A stretch of DNA of 64,000 nucleotides, taken from NCBI GenBank assembly GCA_033060915.1, contig CM065387.1:43346001-43410000 (forward strand), given 5' to 3'. The notes under the pieces were generated by a model. It was not told the DNA's origin. It made no database searches and was given only the letters and a program-made list of their open reading frames with translations. Source of the DNA: Euryodendron excelsum (Eukaryota; Streptophyta; Magnoliopsida; Ericales; Pentaphylacaceae). A program made the translations under genes and the position numbers. Each line of letters starts with the position of its first letter. Position 1 is the stretch's first letter. This document shows, piece by piece, positions 40,349-55,640 of the stretch.

Positions 40349-41051
40349 ACAACTATATGAGGTGTTGTAATAGCCAGTTAGTTCTCATGTTAAGTCTCAT
40401 GTTTAGTATGCGAATTAAGTTCTATAATTCCTCACACTTCATTGTGCCAAGTCATTAATTATGCAATGTATAAAGTTTACATAGCTCATGTGGACAATGA
40501 CCCTACATGAACTCAAGAAAGTATGTTGAAGGACTGGACACCTATAACAAAAAAAAAAAAAAAAATCCACAATACACTTGTGTCACGTATTTGTTTAAGT
40601 GGGGGCTGCCACCATTTTCTTGTGGTCTAAATAGTTAGTTTGGAACTTGAGAAAGGGAAATAATTATTTTTGTTCATTTATTTGGCTTTTAGCTTGGGAG
40701 GAAAGGGAAATAAAATTCAAATAACTTTGGTTACAATTTCTTTCCTACTTCCGTTCTCTTCCTTTACTCTATTTGTCTTTTGGTACATCTGAAGGGATCT
40801 CTTCCTTTACTTTCAACCTAGCCTAGTGGATTACTGGATAATGCTGAATTGTCAGTTTGAATGAAATTCTGCTATTCTGTGTCCATTATTTTCCTCTATG
40901 CATGCTGGTTCTTTTATCAATCTAGGAACAAAGTTTGCTTTGATGCCCACACTCCTTTCAGATCGTAAACATATCAAACTGAAAGCATTCTGTCAAAGCC
41001 CTTAGTGACAGATAATAACTAATTCAATTATTCAACCCACAACACCAACCC
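40349..41051. other. Spacer before the LTR array
   Basis: No gene or bounded element seen. There is a poly(A) run at 40548-40564. Confidence 0.6.
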
Positions 41052-41357
41052 TGTTGTGAAAAGTTGCAACGTGTAGTAGATGACTTTTGACAATGAAACC
41101 ATTGTCGGCAAACTATTGGTCCTTACGCAGTATTTCGTATTTATAAATAGACAATGAGAATGGCAAAGTGTACAAGAAGAAGAGAGAAAAGAAAAGAAAA
41201 GAAAAGAAAGAGAGCAAAGCTCTAGCCAAATAAAGATCAAACCCTAATAGTTTCAGAAGAACTAATATGATAAATATGTGATAGTTCCTAAAGAACTATT
41301 CACTATCTTTTGTGTTGAGTTATTTTATCTGCTTTATATTTTTTTAGTTTTATAACA
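41052..41357 (+). repeat. LTR 1 of the array (short class)
   Basis: 306 bp from TGTTGTG to TATAACA. It has a single GGTCCTTACGCAGTATTTCG block upstream of the TATA word at 41142-41147. Confidence 0.85.
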
Positions 41358-42513
41358 CATTATCAGCACGAGATTCGAAATGTTTGCAAAATTTATTTCT
41401 TTTGTGTTCTTCATCACGTCAAATGATCTGTGAAGATAGCACGTCAAACTTCATTTGAGTTTGCACCGGATCTGAGGTATGCTCATTGTTAGCTTAATTT
41501 CGTTGCATATTATATTTTTAATCTTAGTATCATAGCCACAAAAGGTGCTCTCTTGCTTGCATACACTATTTTCTTCACGAAGTTTTGGTTGAGTTGTAAT
41601 GATGGTTTGGCCAAATGATCTCTCATTGACCTGTTTTTTAGTATGTTATAGCCCATAACAATATGATTCAATCGGTGAAATTTCATAAAAAAAACTCATT
41701 CCCGTTTAACGTAGATTTGAAAAATAAATTTTAAAATCAGAAACTTTGTTAGTTTATTTCTCACAAATCTTGAATTTTTAACCTAAGATATTTATAAATC
41801 TGGAATTTTTATTTCAATAATTTTTCATAAACATGTGACTGGACTATATTTTGATGTATTGACAATTTAAATTTGGACAAAAACTGCGATCAGAACAGAT
41901 TGAGTTTATTCAGATTGAGTATTGAGTGATTTATCGTAACAACGATGTTATATATATAAGATGAATTGCATAGTAATAAATACTAGTCCAGAGGGCATTG
42001 GGCTGAGTTTTATGATCCAACATATTCAAGAAAGTCGCTGACTATCTTTGATCAAAGATACCTCAACGATATTATATGAAGATAATGATTATACAGATTA
42101 AGGGAGGCTATATCAAAGGCAACGAAACTAAACATATTTCTTCATTTTTTTTTTATATGCATAAGCTCCAGAAGAGCGGTAACATCGGTGTCCAGTAGAC
42201 ATTTTCAAGTAATAATTCGGCGAACATATTTACTAAAACATTACCACCTACGAAGTTCGAGAAACTATTAAATTCATGCTAGAAGTATGAATGAGGGGGA
42301 GTTACGTACTGTATTCCTTTTCCTTTACTAATGGTTTTTTTCACAACTTTTTCCTTGACAAGGTTTTAATGAGGCAATTTTAAAACACCCATAATATTTT
42401 ACGCTACTCAAAATATTGTTCTCTTTTTCCTTCGCTAAGATTTTTTTCCACTAGGTTTTTCAAAGTAAGGTTTTAATGAGGCATATATTTGTAGAAAGTT
42501 ATCCAAGGGGGAT

Positions 42514-42841
42514 TATTGTGAAAAGTTGTAGTGTATAGTGGATGGCTTTTGATAATGGAAACCCATTGTCGGCAAACCATTGGTCCTTACGTTGTGCTTC
42601 GTATCTATAAATAAACAATGAGAATGGCAAAGCAATGTACAGAAGAAGAAGAGAGAAAAGAAAGAGAGGAGAGAGAAGAGAAAAGAAAAGAAAGAGAGCA
42701 AAGCTTTGGACAAATAAAGATCAAACCCTAATAGTTTCAGAAAAACTAATATGATAAATATGTGACAGTTCTAGAAGAACTATGCACTATCTTTTGTATT
42801 GAGTTATTTTATCTGTTTTATATTCTTTTAATTTTATAACA
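42514..42841 (+). repeat. LTR 2 of the array (short class)
   Basis: 328 bp, preceded by the purine tract CAAGGGGGA. It has a single GGTCCTTACG block like LTR 1. Its first bases are TATTGTG instead of TGTTGTG. Confidence 0.85.
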
Positions 42842-44004
42842 CGTTATCAGCACGAGGCTCGAAATGCTTGCAAAATTTGTTTCTTTTGTATTCTTTACCA
42901 CGTCAAATGATTTGTGAAGATAGCACATCAAACTTCGTTTGGGTTTGCACCAGATCTGAGGTATGCTCATTGTTAGTTTAATTTCGTTGAGTATTATATT
43001 TTTAATCTTAGTATTATAGCTACAAAAAGTGTTTTCCTGCTTGCAAATATTATTTTTTTTCACAAAGTTTTGGTTAAGTTTTAATGGTGGCTTGTCCAAA
43101 CAATCTCCGATTAGCCTTTTTTTTAATAGCTTATAACAATATGATTCAATCGGTGAAGTTTTATAAGAAAACTCATTCACGTTTAACGTAGATCTAAAAA
43201 AAAATTTTTAAAATCTGAAACTTTGTTTGGTTATTTCTCATAGATCTTGAATTTTTGGCCTATAATATTTATAGATCTAGGATCCTTATTTTAATAACTT
43301 TTCATAGACATGTGACTTGACTATATTTTGATGTATGGACAATTTAAATTCCGACAAAAATTGCGATCAGAACAGATTGAATTTATTCAGATTAAGTATT
43401 GAGTGATCTATCATAACAGTAATATTATATATATATATATATATACCGAATGAATTGCATAATAATAAATACTAGTCGAGAGTGCATTGGGCTAAATTCT
43501 ATAATCCAACATATTCAAAAAAGTTGCTGGCTATCATTGATCAAAGATACCTCGACGATATTATATGAAAATAATGATTGTACATATTAAGAAAGGTTAC
43601 ATCAAAAGCGACAGAACTAAGCATATTTATTCAAAATTCTTTTATATGCATAAGCTCTAGAAGAGCAGTAATATCGATGTCCAGTAGACATTTTCAAGTA
43701 ACAATTTAGCGAACTTATTTACTAAAATACTATCAACTATGAAGTTTGAAAAACTATCAAATTCATACTAGAAGTATGAATGAAAGGGAGTTACGTATTA
43801 TACTCTTTTTTTCCTTCTCCAACAGTTTTTTTCACAACGTTTTCCTTGACAAGGTTTTAACGAGGCAGTTTTAACGCACCCACAATATTTTACGCTACTC
43901 AAAATATTATACTATTTTTCCTTCGCTAAGGTTTTTTCCCACTGGATTTTTCGGAGCAATGTTTTAATGAGGCATATGTTTGTAGAAAGTCATCCAGGGG
44001 TGAG

Positions 44005-44344
44005 TGTTGTGAAAAGTTGCAATGTGTAGTGGATGGCTTTTGACAATAGAAACCATTGTCGGCAAGCCATCGGTCCTTACGTGGTATTTGGTCCTTACGC
44101 GGTGTTTCATGTCTATAAATAGACAATGAAAATGGCAAAGCAAAGTGCAGACAAATAAGAAAGAAAAGAAAGAGAGGAGAGAGAAAAGAAAAGGAAGACA
44201 ATAAAGCTTTGGACAAATAAAAATCAAACCCTAATAGTTTCAAAAGAAATCATATGATAAATATGTGACAGTTTCTGAAGAAGTATTCATTATATTTTGT
44301 ATTGAGTTATTTTATCTGTCTTATATTCTTTTAGTTTTATAACA
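44005..44344 (+). repeat. LTR 3 of the array (long class)
   Basis: 340 bp. The GGTCCTTACG block is duplicated (GGTCCTTACGTGGTATTT followed by GGTCCTTACGCGGTGTTTC), unlike LTRs 1 and 2. Confidence 0.85.
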
Positions 44345-45506
44345 TGTTATTAACACGAGTCTCGAAGTGCTTGTAAAATTTATTTCTTTTTTGTTCACCA
44401 CTTCAAATGATCTGTAGAGATAGCACATCAAACTTCATTTGGGTTTGCACCGGATCAGAGGTATGCTCATTGTCAGTTTAATTTCGGTGCGTATTATATT
44501 TTTAATCTTAGTATCATAGCCACAAAAGGCGTTTTCCTGCTTACGTACACTATTTTCTTCACGAAGTTTTGGTTGAGTTTTTATGGTGATTTGGCCAAAT
44601 GATTTTCGATTGACCTGTTTTTTTAGTATGTTATTGCCTATAACAATATGATTCAAGCGGTGAAGTTTCATAAGAAAACTCATTCTCGTTTGACGTAGAT
44701 CTGAAAAAGATATTTTAAAATGTAAAACTTTATTGGTTTATTTCTCACAGATCTTAAATTTTTGATCTATGATATTTATAGATCTAGAATTCTTATTTCA
44801 ATAATGTTCCTTAGACATGTGACTTGACTATATTTTGATATATGAATAATTTAAATTTGAACAAAAATTGCAATCAGAACAGATTGAGCTTATTTAGATT
44901 GAGTATTAAGTGATTTATCATAACCGTGATATTATATATATGTATATATATCGGATGAATTGCTTAGTAATGAATACTAGTCGAGAATGCATTGGGCTGA
45001 GTTCTATGATTCAACATATTCAAGAAAGTTGCTGACTATCTTTGATCACAAATAACTCGACGATATTATATGAAGATAATAATTATACAGATTAAGGGAG
45101 GCTACATCAAAGGCGACGGAACTAGGCATATTTCATCAAAATTCTTTTATATGCATAAGCTCCAGAAGAGCTATAATGTCGGTGTCCACTAGACATTTTC
45201 AAGTGACAATTTGGTAAACTTATTTACTAAAACACTACCAACTGCGAAGAGCGAGAAACTATCAAATTCATACTAGAAGTATGAATGAGGGAGAGTTACG
45301 TATTGTACTCTTTTTCCTTTGTCAATAGTTTTTTTCATAGCATTTTCGTTGACAATATTTTCACGAGACAATTTTAACGCACCACAATATTTTATGCCGC
45401 ACAAATTATTTTACTTTTTTTCCTTCGTTAAGATTTTTTCCCGCTGAATTTTTTCAAGCAAAGTTTTAATGAGGCATATGTTTGTAGAAAGTCATCCAAG
45501 GTGGAG

Positions 45507-45847
45507 TGTTGTGAAAAGTTGTAACGTGTAGCGGATGACTTTTGACAATGGAAACCCAGTGTCGGCAAGCCATTGGTGCTTACATGGTATTTGGTCCTTA
45601 AGCGGTATTTCGTATTTATCAATAGACAATGACAATGGCAAAGCAAAGTGCAAAAGAAGAAGAGAGAAAAGAAAGAAAGAAGAGAGAAAAGAAAAGAAAA
45701 AGAGCAATGCTCTGGGCAAATAAAGATCAAACTCTAATAGTTCCAGAAGAACTAATATGATAAATATGTAACAGTTCCTGAAGAATTATTTACTATTTTT
45801 TGTGTTGAGTTATTTTATCTGCTTTATATACTTTTAGTTTTATAACA
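45507..45847 (+). repeat. LTR 4 of the array (long class)
   Basis: 341 bp with the same duplicated promoter-proximal block (GGTGCTTACATGGTATTT then GGTCCTTAAGCGG). Confidence 0.85.
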
Positions 45848-46965
45848 TGTTATCAGCATAAGGCTCAAAGTACTTGCAAAGTTTATTTTTTTTATGTTCA
45901 CCACTTCAAATGATCTGTGGAGATAGCACATCAAACTTCATTTGCGTTTGCATAGAATCTGAAGTATGCTCATTGTCAGTTTAATTCCGTTGCGTATTAT
46001 ATTTTTAATCTTAGTGTCATAGCCACAAAAGTTACTTCCTTCCTTGCATTCACTATTTTCTTCACAAAGCTTTGGTTGAGTTTTAATAGTGGTTTGGCCA
46101 AATGATCTCTGATTGACCTGTTTTTTTAGTATTTTGTAGCCTATAACAATATGATTCAATTGATTAAGTTTCATAAGAAAACTCATTCCCGTTTGACGTA
46201 GATCTAAAAAAGAAATTTTAAAATCTAAAAGTTTATTGGTTTATTTATCACAAATCTTGAATTTTTGGCCTATAATATTTATGGATCTAGAATCCTTATT
46301 TCAATAACTTTCTTTAGACATGTGACTTGACTATATTTTGATGTATGAATAATTTAAATTCGAACAAAAATTGTCATTGGAACAGATTGAGTTTATTCAG
46401 ATTGAGTATTGAGTGATCTATTATAACTGTGATATTATATATGTATATATACTGGATGAATTGCATAGTAATGAATATCAACATATTCAAGAAAGTTTCT
46501 GACTATCTTTGATCACAGATACCTCAATGATGTTATATGAAGATAATAATTGTACAGATTAAGAGAGACTATATCAAAGATGACGAAACTAAGCATATTT
46601 CGTCAAAAGTTTTTTATATGCATAAGCTCTAGAAAAGTGGTAATATCGATGTCCACTAGACATTTTCAAGTAAAAATTTGACGAACTTATTTACTAAAAC
46701 ACTACCAACTGCGAAGCTCAAGAAACTATTAAATTTATACTAGAAGTATGAATAAGGTAGAGTTACGTACTGTACTCTTTTTCCTTTGTCAACGATTTTT
46801 TCCACAGCATTTTCATTGACAATGTTTTAACGAGGCAATTTTAACATATCCACAATATTTTATGCTGCACAAAATATTTTACTTTTTTTTCTTCGTTAAG
46901 ATTTTTTTCCACTAAGTTTTTTCAAGCAAGGTTTTAATGAGGCATATGTAGAAAGTCATCCAAGG

Positions 46966-47299
46966 TGCAATGTGTAGCTGTTGACTTTTGACAGTGGAAA
47001 CCCATTGTTGGCAAGCCATCAGTCCTTATGCGGTATTCGGTCCTTATCCGGTATTTCGTGTCTATAAATAGACAATGAAAATGGCAAAGTAAAGTGTAGA
47101 ATAAGAAGAGAGAAAAGAAAGAGAGGAGAGAAAAGAAAAAAAAAAAGAAAGAAAGTAAAGCTTTGGGAAAATAAATATCAAACTCTAATAGTTCTAGAAG
47201 AACTAATATGATAAATATTTGACAGTTCCTAAAGAACTCTTCACTATATTTTGTGTTGAGTTATTATATCTGTTTTATATTTTTTTTAGGTTTATAACA
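46966..47299 (+). repeat. LTR 5 of the array (long class, truncated start)
   Basis: Has the duplicated GGTCCTTA block but lacks the first ~18 bp including the TGTTGTG end. The preceding interior runs straight from CATCCAAGG into GCAATGTGTAGC, so a small deletion removed the LTR boundary. It ends TTATAACA at 47299, next to single-copy sequence. Confidence 0.8.
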
Positions 47300-47310
47300 A
47301 GCCTTATCTA

Positions 47311-47861
47311 AAGTGGTCGAGCCAAAAATTTCATCCGAGAGCAACCCAAAAAAATCATTTTTAATTACAAATAGCCAAATAGGCCACTTGACTTTCTTAT
47401 AATGTACAATGTAGAAAAAATGCTACTCTTCTAAAAAATTTGTACATAAGACTTCTACAAAATGATATGGCGATAATATTTTTTTTTTTAATTAAGAACC
47501 TTCATTATGAATGATTTATTCTAGAATAGAAGGCTTAGATTTCAACCACAACACTCTGTAGAGGAATTCAATATAAATCTTTTGTATATATAGCATTATC
47601 AATAGTGTACATAAGCTTAGATATAATATACAATATGGTCTTTAAAGAAAATAACTATTTGATGTTGGTATTTAGAGATAATTGAGAAATAGTTTTAAAA
47701 TAGTGTATAAAAATTGAGTTTTTAATTATTTAAAGCAGACATTTACAAATTTCAAAGAAGACAAATTAAGAAAATTTTCTAAAATTATAGCTCAAATTAC
47801 AGTTTTTAAAATTTTGAAGAGGGCAGCTGTCTCCTTTGATCCTTACTTGGCTCCACCCCTG
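47311..47861. mobile_element. hAT-type element (CAGTGGCGGAGCCA family)
   Basis: The left end AAGTGGTCGAGCCA and the complement of the right end, CAGGGGTGGAGCCA, are diverged versions of the common plant hAT terminus CAGTGGCGGAGCCA. The flanks CTTATCTA and CCCATCTA (47303-47310, 47862-47869) agree at 6 of 8 bases. It begins only 11 bp after the last LTR of the Copia array. Confidence 0.7.
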
Positions 47862-48543
47862 CCCATCTAGATTCATTATTGTGGAATGGACATCCCCCAA
47901 ACCAACCAGGTGGATTTCAACTGAACAGCCGAAGGAAAATTAGGCTGCCCCAGCGGAGGTGCATTGCAATGTGAGATCCATCAAATACATGACAGATAAA
48001 AATCATAATCACAATAGTACCTAAAAACAAGAGAATTCATGAACATACATTCAGCAAGGATTTACAAAATCAATACCTTGGACTAAGCAAGAGGAAAGCA
48101 ACCCATCAACCAAATGACCAAACTATGTTTGGGCCTTGTTATTCATGGCATGGGTGGAGAGTGGGTTCTTTGAGCCTACTATGTTCCCTCTCTGTTTATA
48201 TGCCGGTTTATTTAAAAAAAAAAAAACTTATGAGTTTTTACAACTTTTAGATTTTGATAAAAAAAATAAAAATGAAAAACATAAACTAAAAGTTCATTAA
48301 AAGATAGAATTTTGAATTTTGGGAAAAAAACTAATAAAGAAAAGAAAAAAAAAACTAGGTAAATAAGCTAATCCAAATGAACTTAGTTCTGTCAACATAA
48401 TATGAAAAAGTTTCATTGACAATGAGCTTGATACATAGAATTGTTAGCAACCTCCGTTAAGTTGGCTCAGGACTTGTCCCATATGCCCTTGAGGTTGATG
48501 AGTGAACTAACTAATTCCAAGGTCTAGAGCTCTCAATGACTAA

Positions 48544-48749
48544 GGGTCTGTTTGATAGGATTTTTGGCTTAGCTTTTTTTTTGGCTTATAAGTAAAAAAG
48601 TCAATTGTTTCTGACTTTTTTGCTTTTTTTTTTTTGTTACTATCTTTAGCTTATAAGAGACAAAAAGTAAAAAAATTCTAACTTTTTTTGGCTTATAAAC
48701 CAAAAAAGTAAAACTTAAAAATCTAAAAACAAGCTGTATCAAACGGGCC
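48544..48749. mobile_element. Harbinger/Tourist-type MITE, 206 bp
   Basis: The left end GGGTCTGTTTGATAGG pairs with the complement of the right end, GGCCCGTTTGATACAG. TAA flanks both sides (48541-48543, 48750-48752). Nearly the whole element is an inverted repeat of GGCTTATAAG-type words. Confidence 0.85.
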
Positions 48750-49133
48750 TAATTGACCCATCAGCCCCAAAGAAAAAGTTTAACTACTACTAAGTTAAGG
48801 TTGTTGTTGGGCCTTCCATGGGCCTAGCTTTCAACTATGCTGATTCATCTAATGACCACATACAATAAGCAGCAGCTAGGTAGGAGAACTATCATGCGCA
48901 CGATGAAGAACATATCTGTATATATAATCAAATGAATAGTTAGATTCATAATTGCTCAAATAATTTGACCCTGTACAATGATTAAGGCCCCAGCCTTTGT
49001 GCTCTTTTCGTTCATAATGCACCTTAATAAACAAATAATTAAGACATTATCGGAATCATTGGGGAGGTGCTAGTCAATTTGAATTTGAGGACCCGCGATT
49101 ACGATTTTTTTTCTTTTTGATAAGCAATATCAA

Positions 49134-49244
49134 TTTTTTTTTTATACAAAATAATTTGAAGAAGGAAAATTGGCTGGTGGATATTAAACCCGACCTAATG
49201 AGCGGAGTCTGTAAGCCTCAATCACCTAGGTAGATCCATTGCTC
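49134..49244 (-). mobile_element. Short tRNA-like SINE with 12 bp target duplication
   Basis: AAGCAATATCAA occurs at 49122-49133 and 49245-49256. The 111 bp between reads, on the minus strand, from GAGCAATGGATCTACC through TAGGTGATTGAGG (A-box-like) and GGTTTAATATCC (B-box-like) to an A run (T run at 49134-49142). Size, tail and duplication length all fit a SINE. It is shorter than usual, so it could be a truncated copy. Confidence 0.75.
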
Positions 49245-49256
49245 AAGCAATATCAA

Positions 49257-52515
<3,259 letters not shown>

Positions 52516-52519
52516 ACTT

Positions 52520-52645
52520 TGGGTTGACTCACTTGGTAGTTCTTGTCCCTGCTTTTGGTGTTACGAGGCCTAGCATCTTAAAAGGATTGTGGTGTAGCTT
52601 AGGTACTTCCCGTTTATGTATAAAATAAAATTAAAAATTTGGTTA
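52520..52645 (+). mobile_element. Possible tRNA-derived SINE
   Basis: TTGACTCACTTGGTAGTTC looks like a tRNA A-box region. GGTGTTACGAGGCC about 30 bp later could be an eroded B box. The 3' end is A-rich (ATAAAATAAAATTAAAAA). No target duplication was found. Confidence 0.35.
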
Positions 52646-54694
52646 GCCACACTGGACAAAAGAATGCTTTAAGTTTAGTTAATCCTCACGTCTTCTTGTA
52701 GTCAATCATTATATATATGATGTTTAAAGTTTATATTATTCATCTGAACAGTAGTTTGTTGAACTTGAGAGAGTAGCTGGTCGAAGGTCTGAACAACCTA
52801 TAGCCAAAAAAAAAAAATTTTAAAAATGAAAATTGAGGAGAGTGTGGCTCTTCTATAAACTAGCCCTTACAAACCCAAAAGAAAAGGACAAAGATAAATG
52901 AAATTACACTATTATAAAAAGAAATTTAATAGTTCCCAGCTTGTAGTATATCTTTCCCCTTTCTCCAAATCCACTTCCAAGCACAGCATAAACTTCTCCT
53001 TTTGTGAATGAAGTGAAGGGGGAAACGGATAGACAGGTGGCCTATTCAGCTAGAAGAAATTGTTTGTGGGCTTTTGCAGATGGACAAATAAAAGCATTAT
53101 TGTTTTGGATTGAATTTTTTGTTTTTCTTAAGAGGGGGCCTTCTTGGTATTTTCATCACAAGAATTTGTCTTATTTAGTTATTGTCAACAGCAGGGTCGG
53201 ACCTATGTTTAATGGGAGCGGTGCCATGGCACGATCTCTGTTCAATGGGAGGGATGCCATGGCACCTTTCAGGTTTTGGCTAACCCTTCTTAATATGATA
53301 TATATAAATTTGTTGTTCTAACAAAAAATTATTTTGTTAGCTCCACCAATAATTTAAAATTCTTCTTAATGTCCTAATTTAATAAAAAAAATATATTATT
53401 TTTTAGAAAATTTTGTACACAATCTAACACTAATGATATGGTGATATATTTTTGTAATTAAGAGCAATCATGATATATATTTTGTTTCAAAATAAAATTC
53501 TACGACTCCATAAATCATTTTGTACAAAAATCTTGTATGAATATTTTGTTTATATATTTTTAGTGTCAATAAAAATCAAATTTTTTGTCTAGTGGCCGGT
53601 GAAGTATGGGTTCTACAAAGTTTTTTGCGTATATCCTAACCCAATAATAGTTAAATGAGCTTTTTTTTATTATGCACTAATTCAACAATAAATGACTTGT
53701 TTATAAATAAATAATGATTTTCTTACGGCTCTTTGATTTTGTACATTGAAAACGAAATTACAGTAAAGTTTAGTATAGTATGAATCATAAATGACTTTTG
53801 GCATTTAAAATGACCTCAATTTTGTTTTTAGCGAATGATTGAGTTAAAATGTACTAAAAATAATTATTTTTTTTTATATTTTGCTAAGGCTGAATTAAAA
53901 TTGGTTCTACTTTCCATATAAAAATTTAGTTTTTTATGTGCTTGAAGTTAGAAAAGTGCTAAAAAACACATAAAATATAAGAAATTATATCAATAGGTAA
54001 AAATTTATGTTTCAAATTTTGAAACCCTTGACAACAGGAACTCCCACTCGTCATAGAATGTTCAATTTAAGCCATAACCATTGTCCGAGAGGGCAAGCTC
54101 ATCACTATAACAGCACCAAAAATCAAGTGAAGAAGCAGGGAGTTTGTAGACAGGAACATTAGTACGTATTGAACCTATAACATTCGATAGTCAAACCACT
54201 TGAGAGCAACCCACTTACCGCTACTTTCAAAACAACAGTCATCCTCTCTCTCATTCCTACCCTCACGCACCTACCCCTTCTACTCCGGCCATCGTCACCT
54301 CCCAAACTTCTCAACCCCTCCGCCACCACCCACCCGCCCGTTGCCTATCTTTCCCCCCATCCACTCGTGTCTTTTCCACCTTCCCCGCCATCCACTTATA
54401 CCAACAGCATAAACCAAAAAAATTGAAAACTAATAGCATTACTAAAGGCCATTTGATGTTATTTTCCCTTTCTTAAATTGTAACTATCATTTTGGCCTAT
54501 AAAATTCTTTCCTATATTTCCTTTTCTTTCTTTCCGTTGAGCCAGGCACAATATCGTCATTGTTTATATTGTTAGAAAAATGCTATTACAAGGTTAACAT
54601 TCTATTTTACTTTTTATTTTTATTTTTGCTAGATACATTCTATTCCATTTTATCATGTTGAATCTTATTTTATTTGGGTCGTTGGATTGGCAAG
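52646..54694. other. AT-rich region without recognised genes
   Basis: CAGGGTCGGACCTATG at 53192 resembles a hAT left end but its partner was not found. A C-rich patch at 54240-54410 gives a short proline-rich frame with no family resemblance. Confidence 0.45.
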
Positions 54695-55186
54695 CAGAGG
54701 CGGAGGCATATAATGTCCAGAAGGGGCAAGTGCCCCCTCTCAATTTTTAAAATTTTCACTTCTACCCTTAGTTTTCAAAGTAAAATTTAGTTTTTTACCC
54801 CTTAAAAATTTTTAAATGCCCCCTTAAAATTTTGAAAAGTCCTATTTAAGATTTCATTTTATGAACAATTTTTTCTTTACCCCTCAAATTTTGAAAAGTC
54901 ACCTATTTTTTCTCTCAATTTTAGAAATAATTTTCAATTTGCCCTCTCAAATTTTTAAAAACTTCTAATTTTGCCAATAGTTTTAAAAATATTTTTCAAT
55001 TTTCTATTCTAAAAATTTATAAATGTCCACCTTAACTAGCTATTTTACTAAAGACCCATTTATATTAATAATAGTCAATATTATATATATAAAATAAAAT
55101 GTCTCAATGTTGATTAAAAAGAAAAAAAATTTCTTATTTGTAATTAATAATTGCTCTCTTGAATTAATTTGCTGACTCTGTCGTTG
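54695..55186. mobile_element. hAT-type element with 8 bp duplication
   Basis: The left end CAGAGGCGGAGGCA and the complement of the right end, CAACGACAGAGTCAGCA, both derive from CAGTGGCGGAGCCA. TTGGCAAG flanks it exactly (54687-54694 and 55187-55194). The interior is rich in CCCCTYAAAATTTTGAAAA words and does not code. Confidence 0.8.
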
Positions 55187-55304
55187 TTGGCAAGGTGGGT
55201 TTATTTCTTACTTTTCTTTTAAGTATTTATTGATACGTCAATTTAGTTAGAAACAAAGTAACGATACGTTGAATGTTTAATTTTTTTTTGTTCTTACGTT
55301 AAAC

Positions 55305-55640
55305 TAACTAAAAGATGAGGTCGTGCGCACCATGGACGAAGTCGATTTCATGGTTAACTTTACTCTAATTATTAATTTTTTATTTACGTCATAAGTTTGA
55401 GCGCTGAGGTTATTGGTCAAGATCGGCCGACGGTGAAAGATAAATGGTCCTGACGCGGTTAAATGATGAGATACTGCGGAGGAGGGGATAAAATAAAGAA
55501 CCACGTCGTCAAAGGGTAACGTTGGTAAAGTGTCAACCCGTGAGTCTGGCAACGTCTCTCAGACTCAGAGAAAAGGTTGGCGACCAGAGAAAGCGACAGC
55601 TGCCCCTTGTTTTGGGGAGTCGAGCCAGAGAGAGAAAAAA
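55305..55640. other. GC-richer island of unknown role
   Basis: Base composition rises clearly against the surrounding AT-rich DNA. ACGT cores (CACGTCGTC at 55502) and GAGA-type tracts occur, reminiscent of a plant promoter or first exon. No long frame follows on either strand; a 22-codon plus-strand frame starts at about 55648. It could be a promoter remnant or a captured fragment. Confidence 0.3.

Larger units (their letters stand above)
41052..47299 (+). mobile_element. Tandem array of an internally deleted Copia element (5 LTRs, 4 interiors)
   Basis: LTR copies lie at 41052-41357, 42514-42841, 44005-44344, 45507-45847 and 46966-47299. Interiors lie at 41358-42513, 42842-44004, 44345-45506 and 45848-46965. 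LTRs start TGTTGTGAAAAGTTG, carry TTATAAATAGACAATG and a GA-rich tract, and end TTATAACA. Each interior opens with CRTTATCAGCACGAG, a primer-site region seen in plant Copia elements, and closes with a purine tract near the next LTR. Towards the 3' end of each interior is a broken RNase H tail, for example NSANIFTKTLP (42214-42246). Gag, protease, integrase and most reverse transcriptase are missing at the same place in every unit. No flanking 5 bp duplication remains (AACCC versus AGCCT). Confidence 0.9.

Noticed and set aside
43926..45730. Frames of 75-105 codons in the LTRs
   Set aside because: They read the GA-rich LTR tract and recur in each LTR; no gag-pol similarity.
53192..53640. Possible third CAGTGGCGGAGCC-type hAT element
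   Set aside because: Only a left-end-like word CAGGGTCGGACC; no matching right end or 8 bp duplication found.
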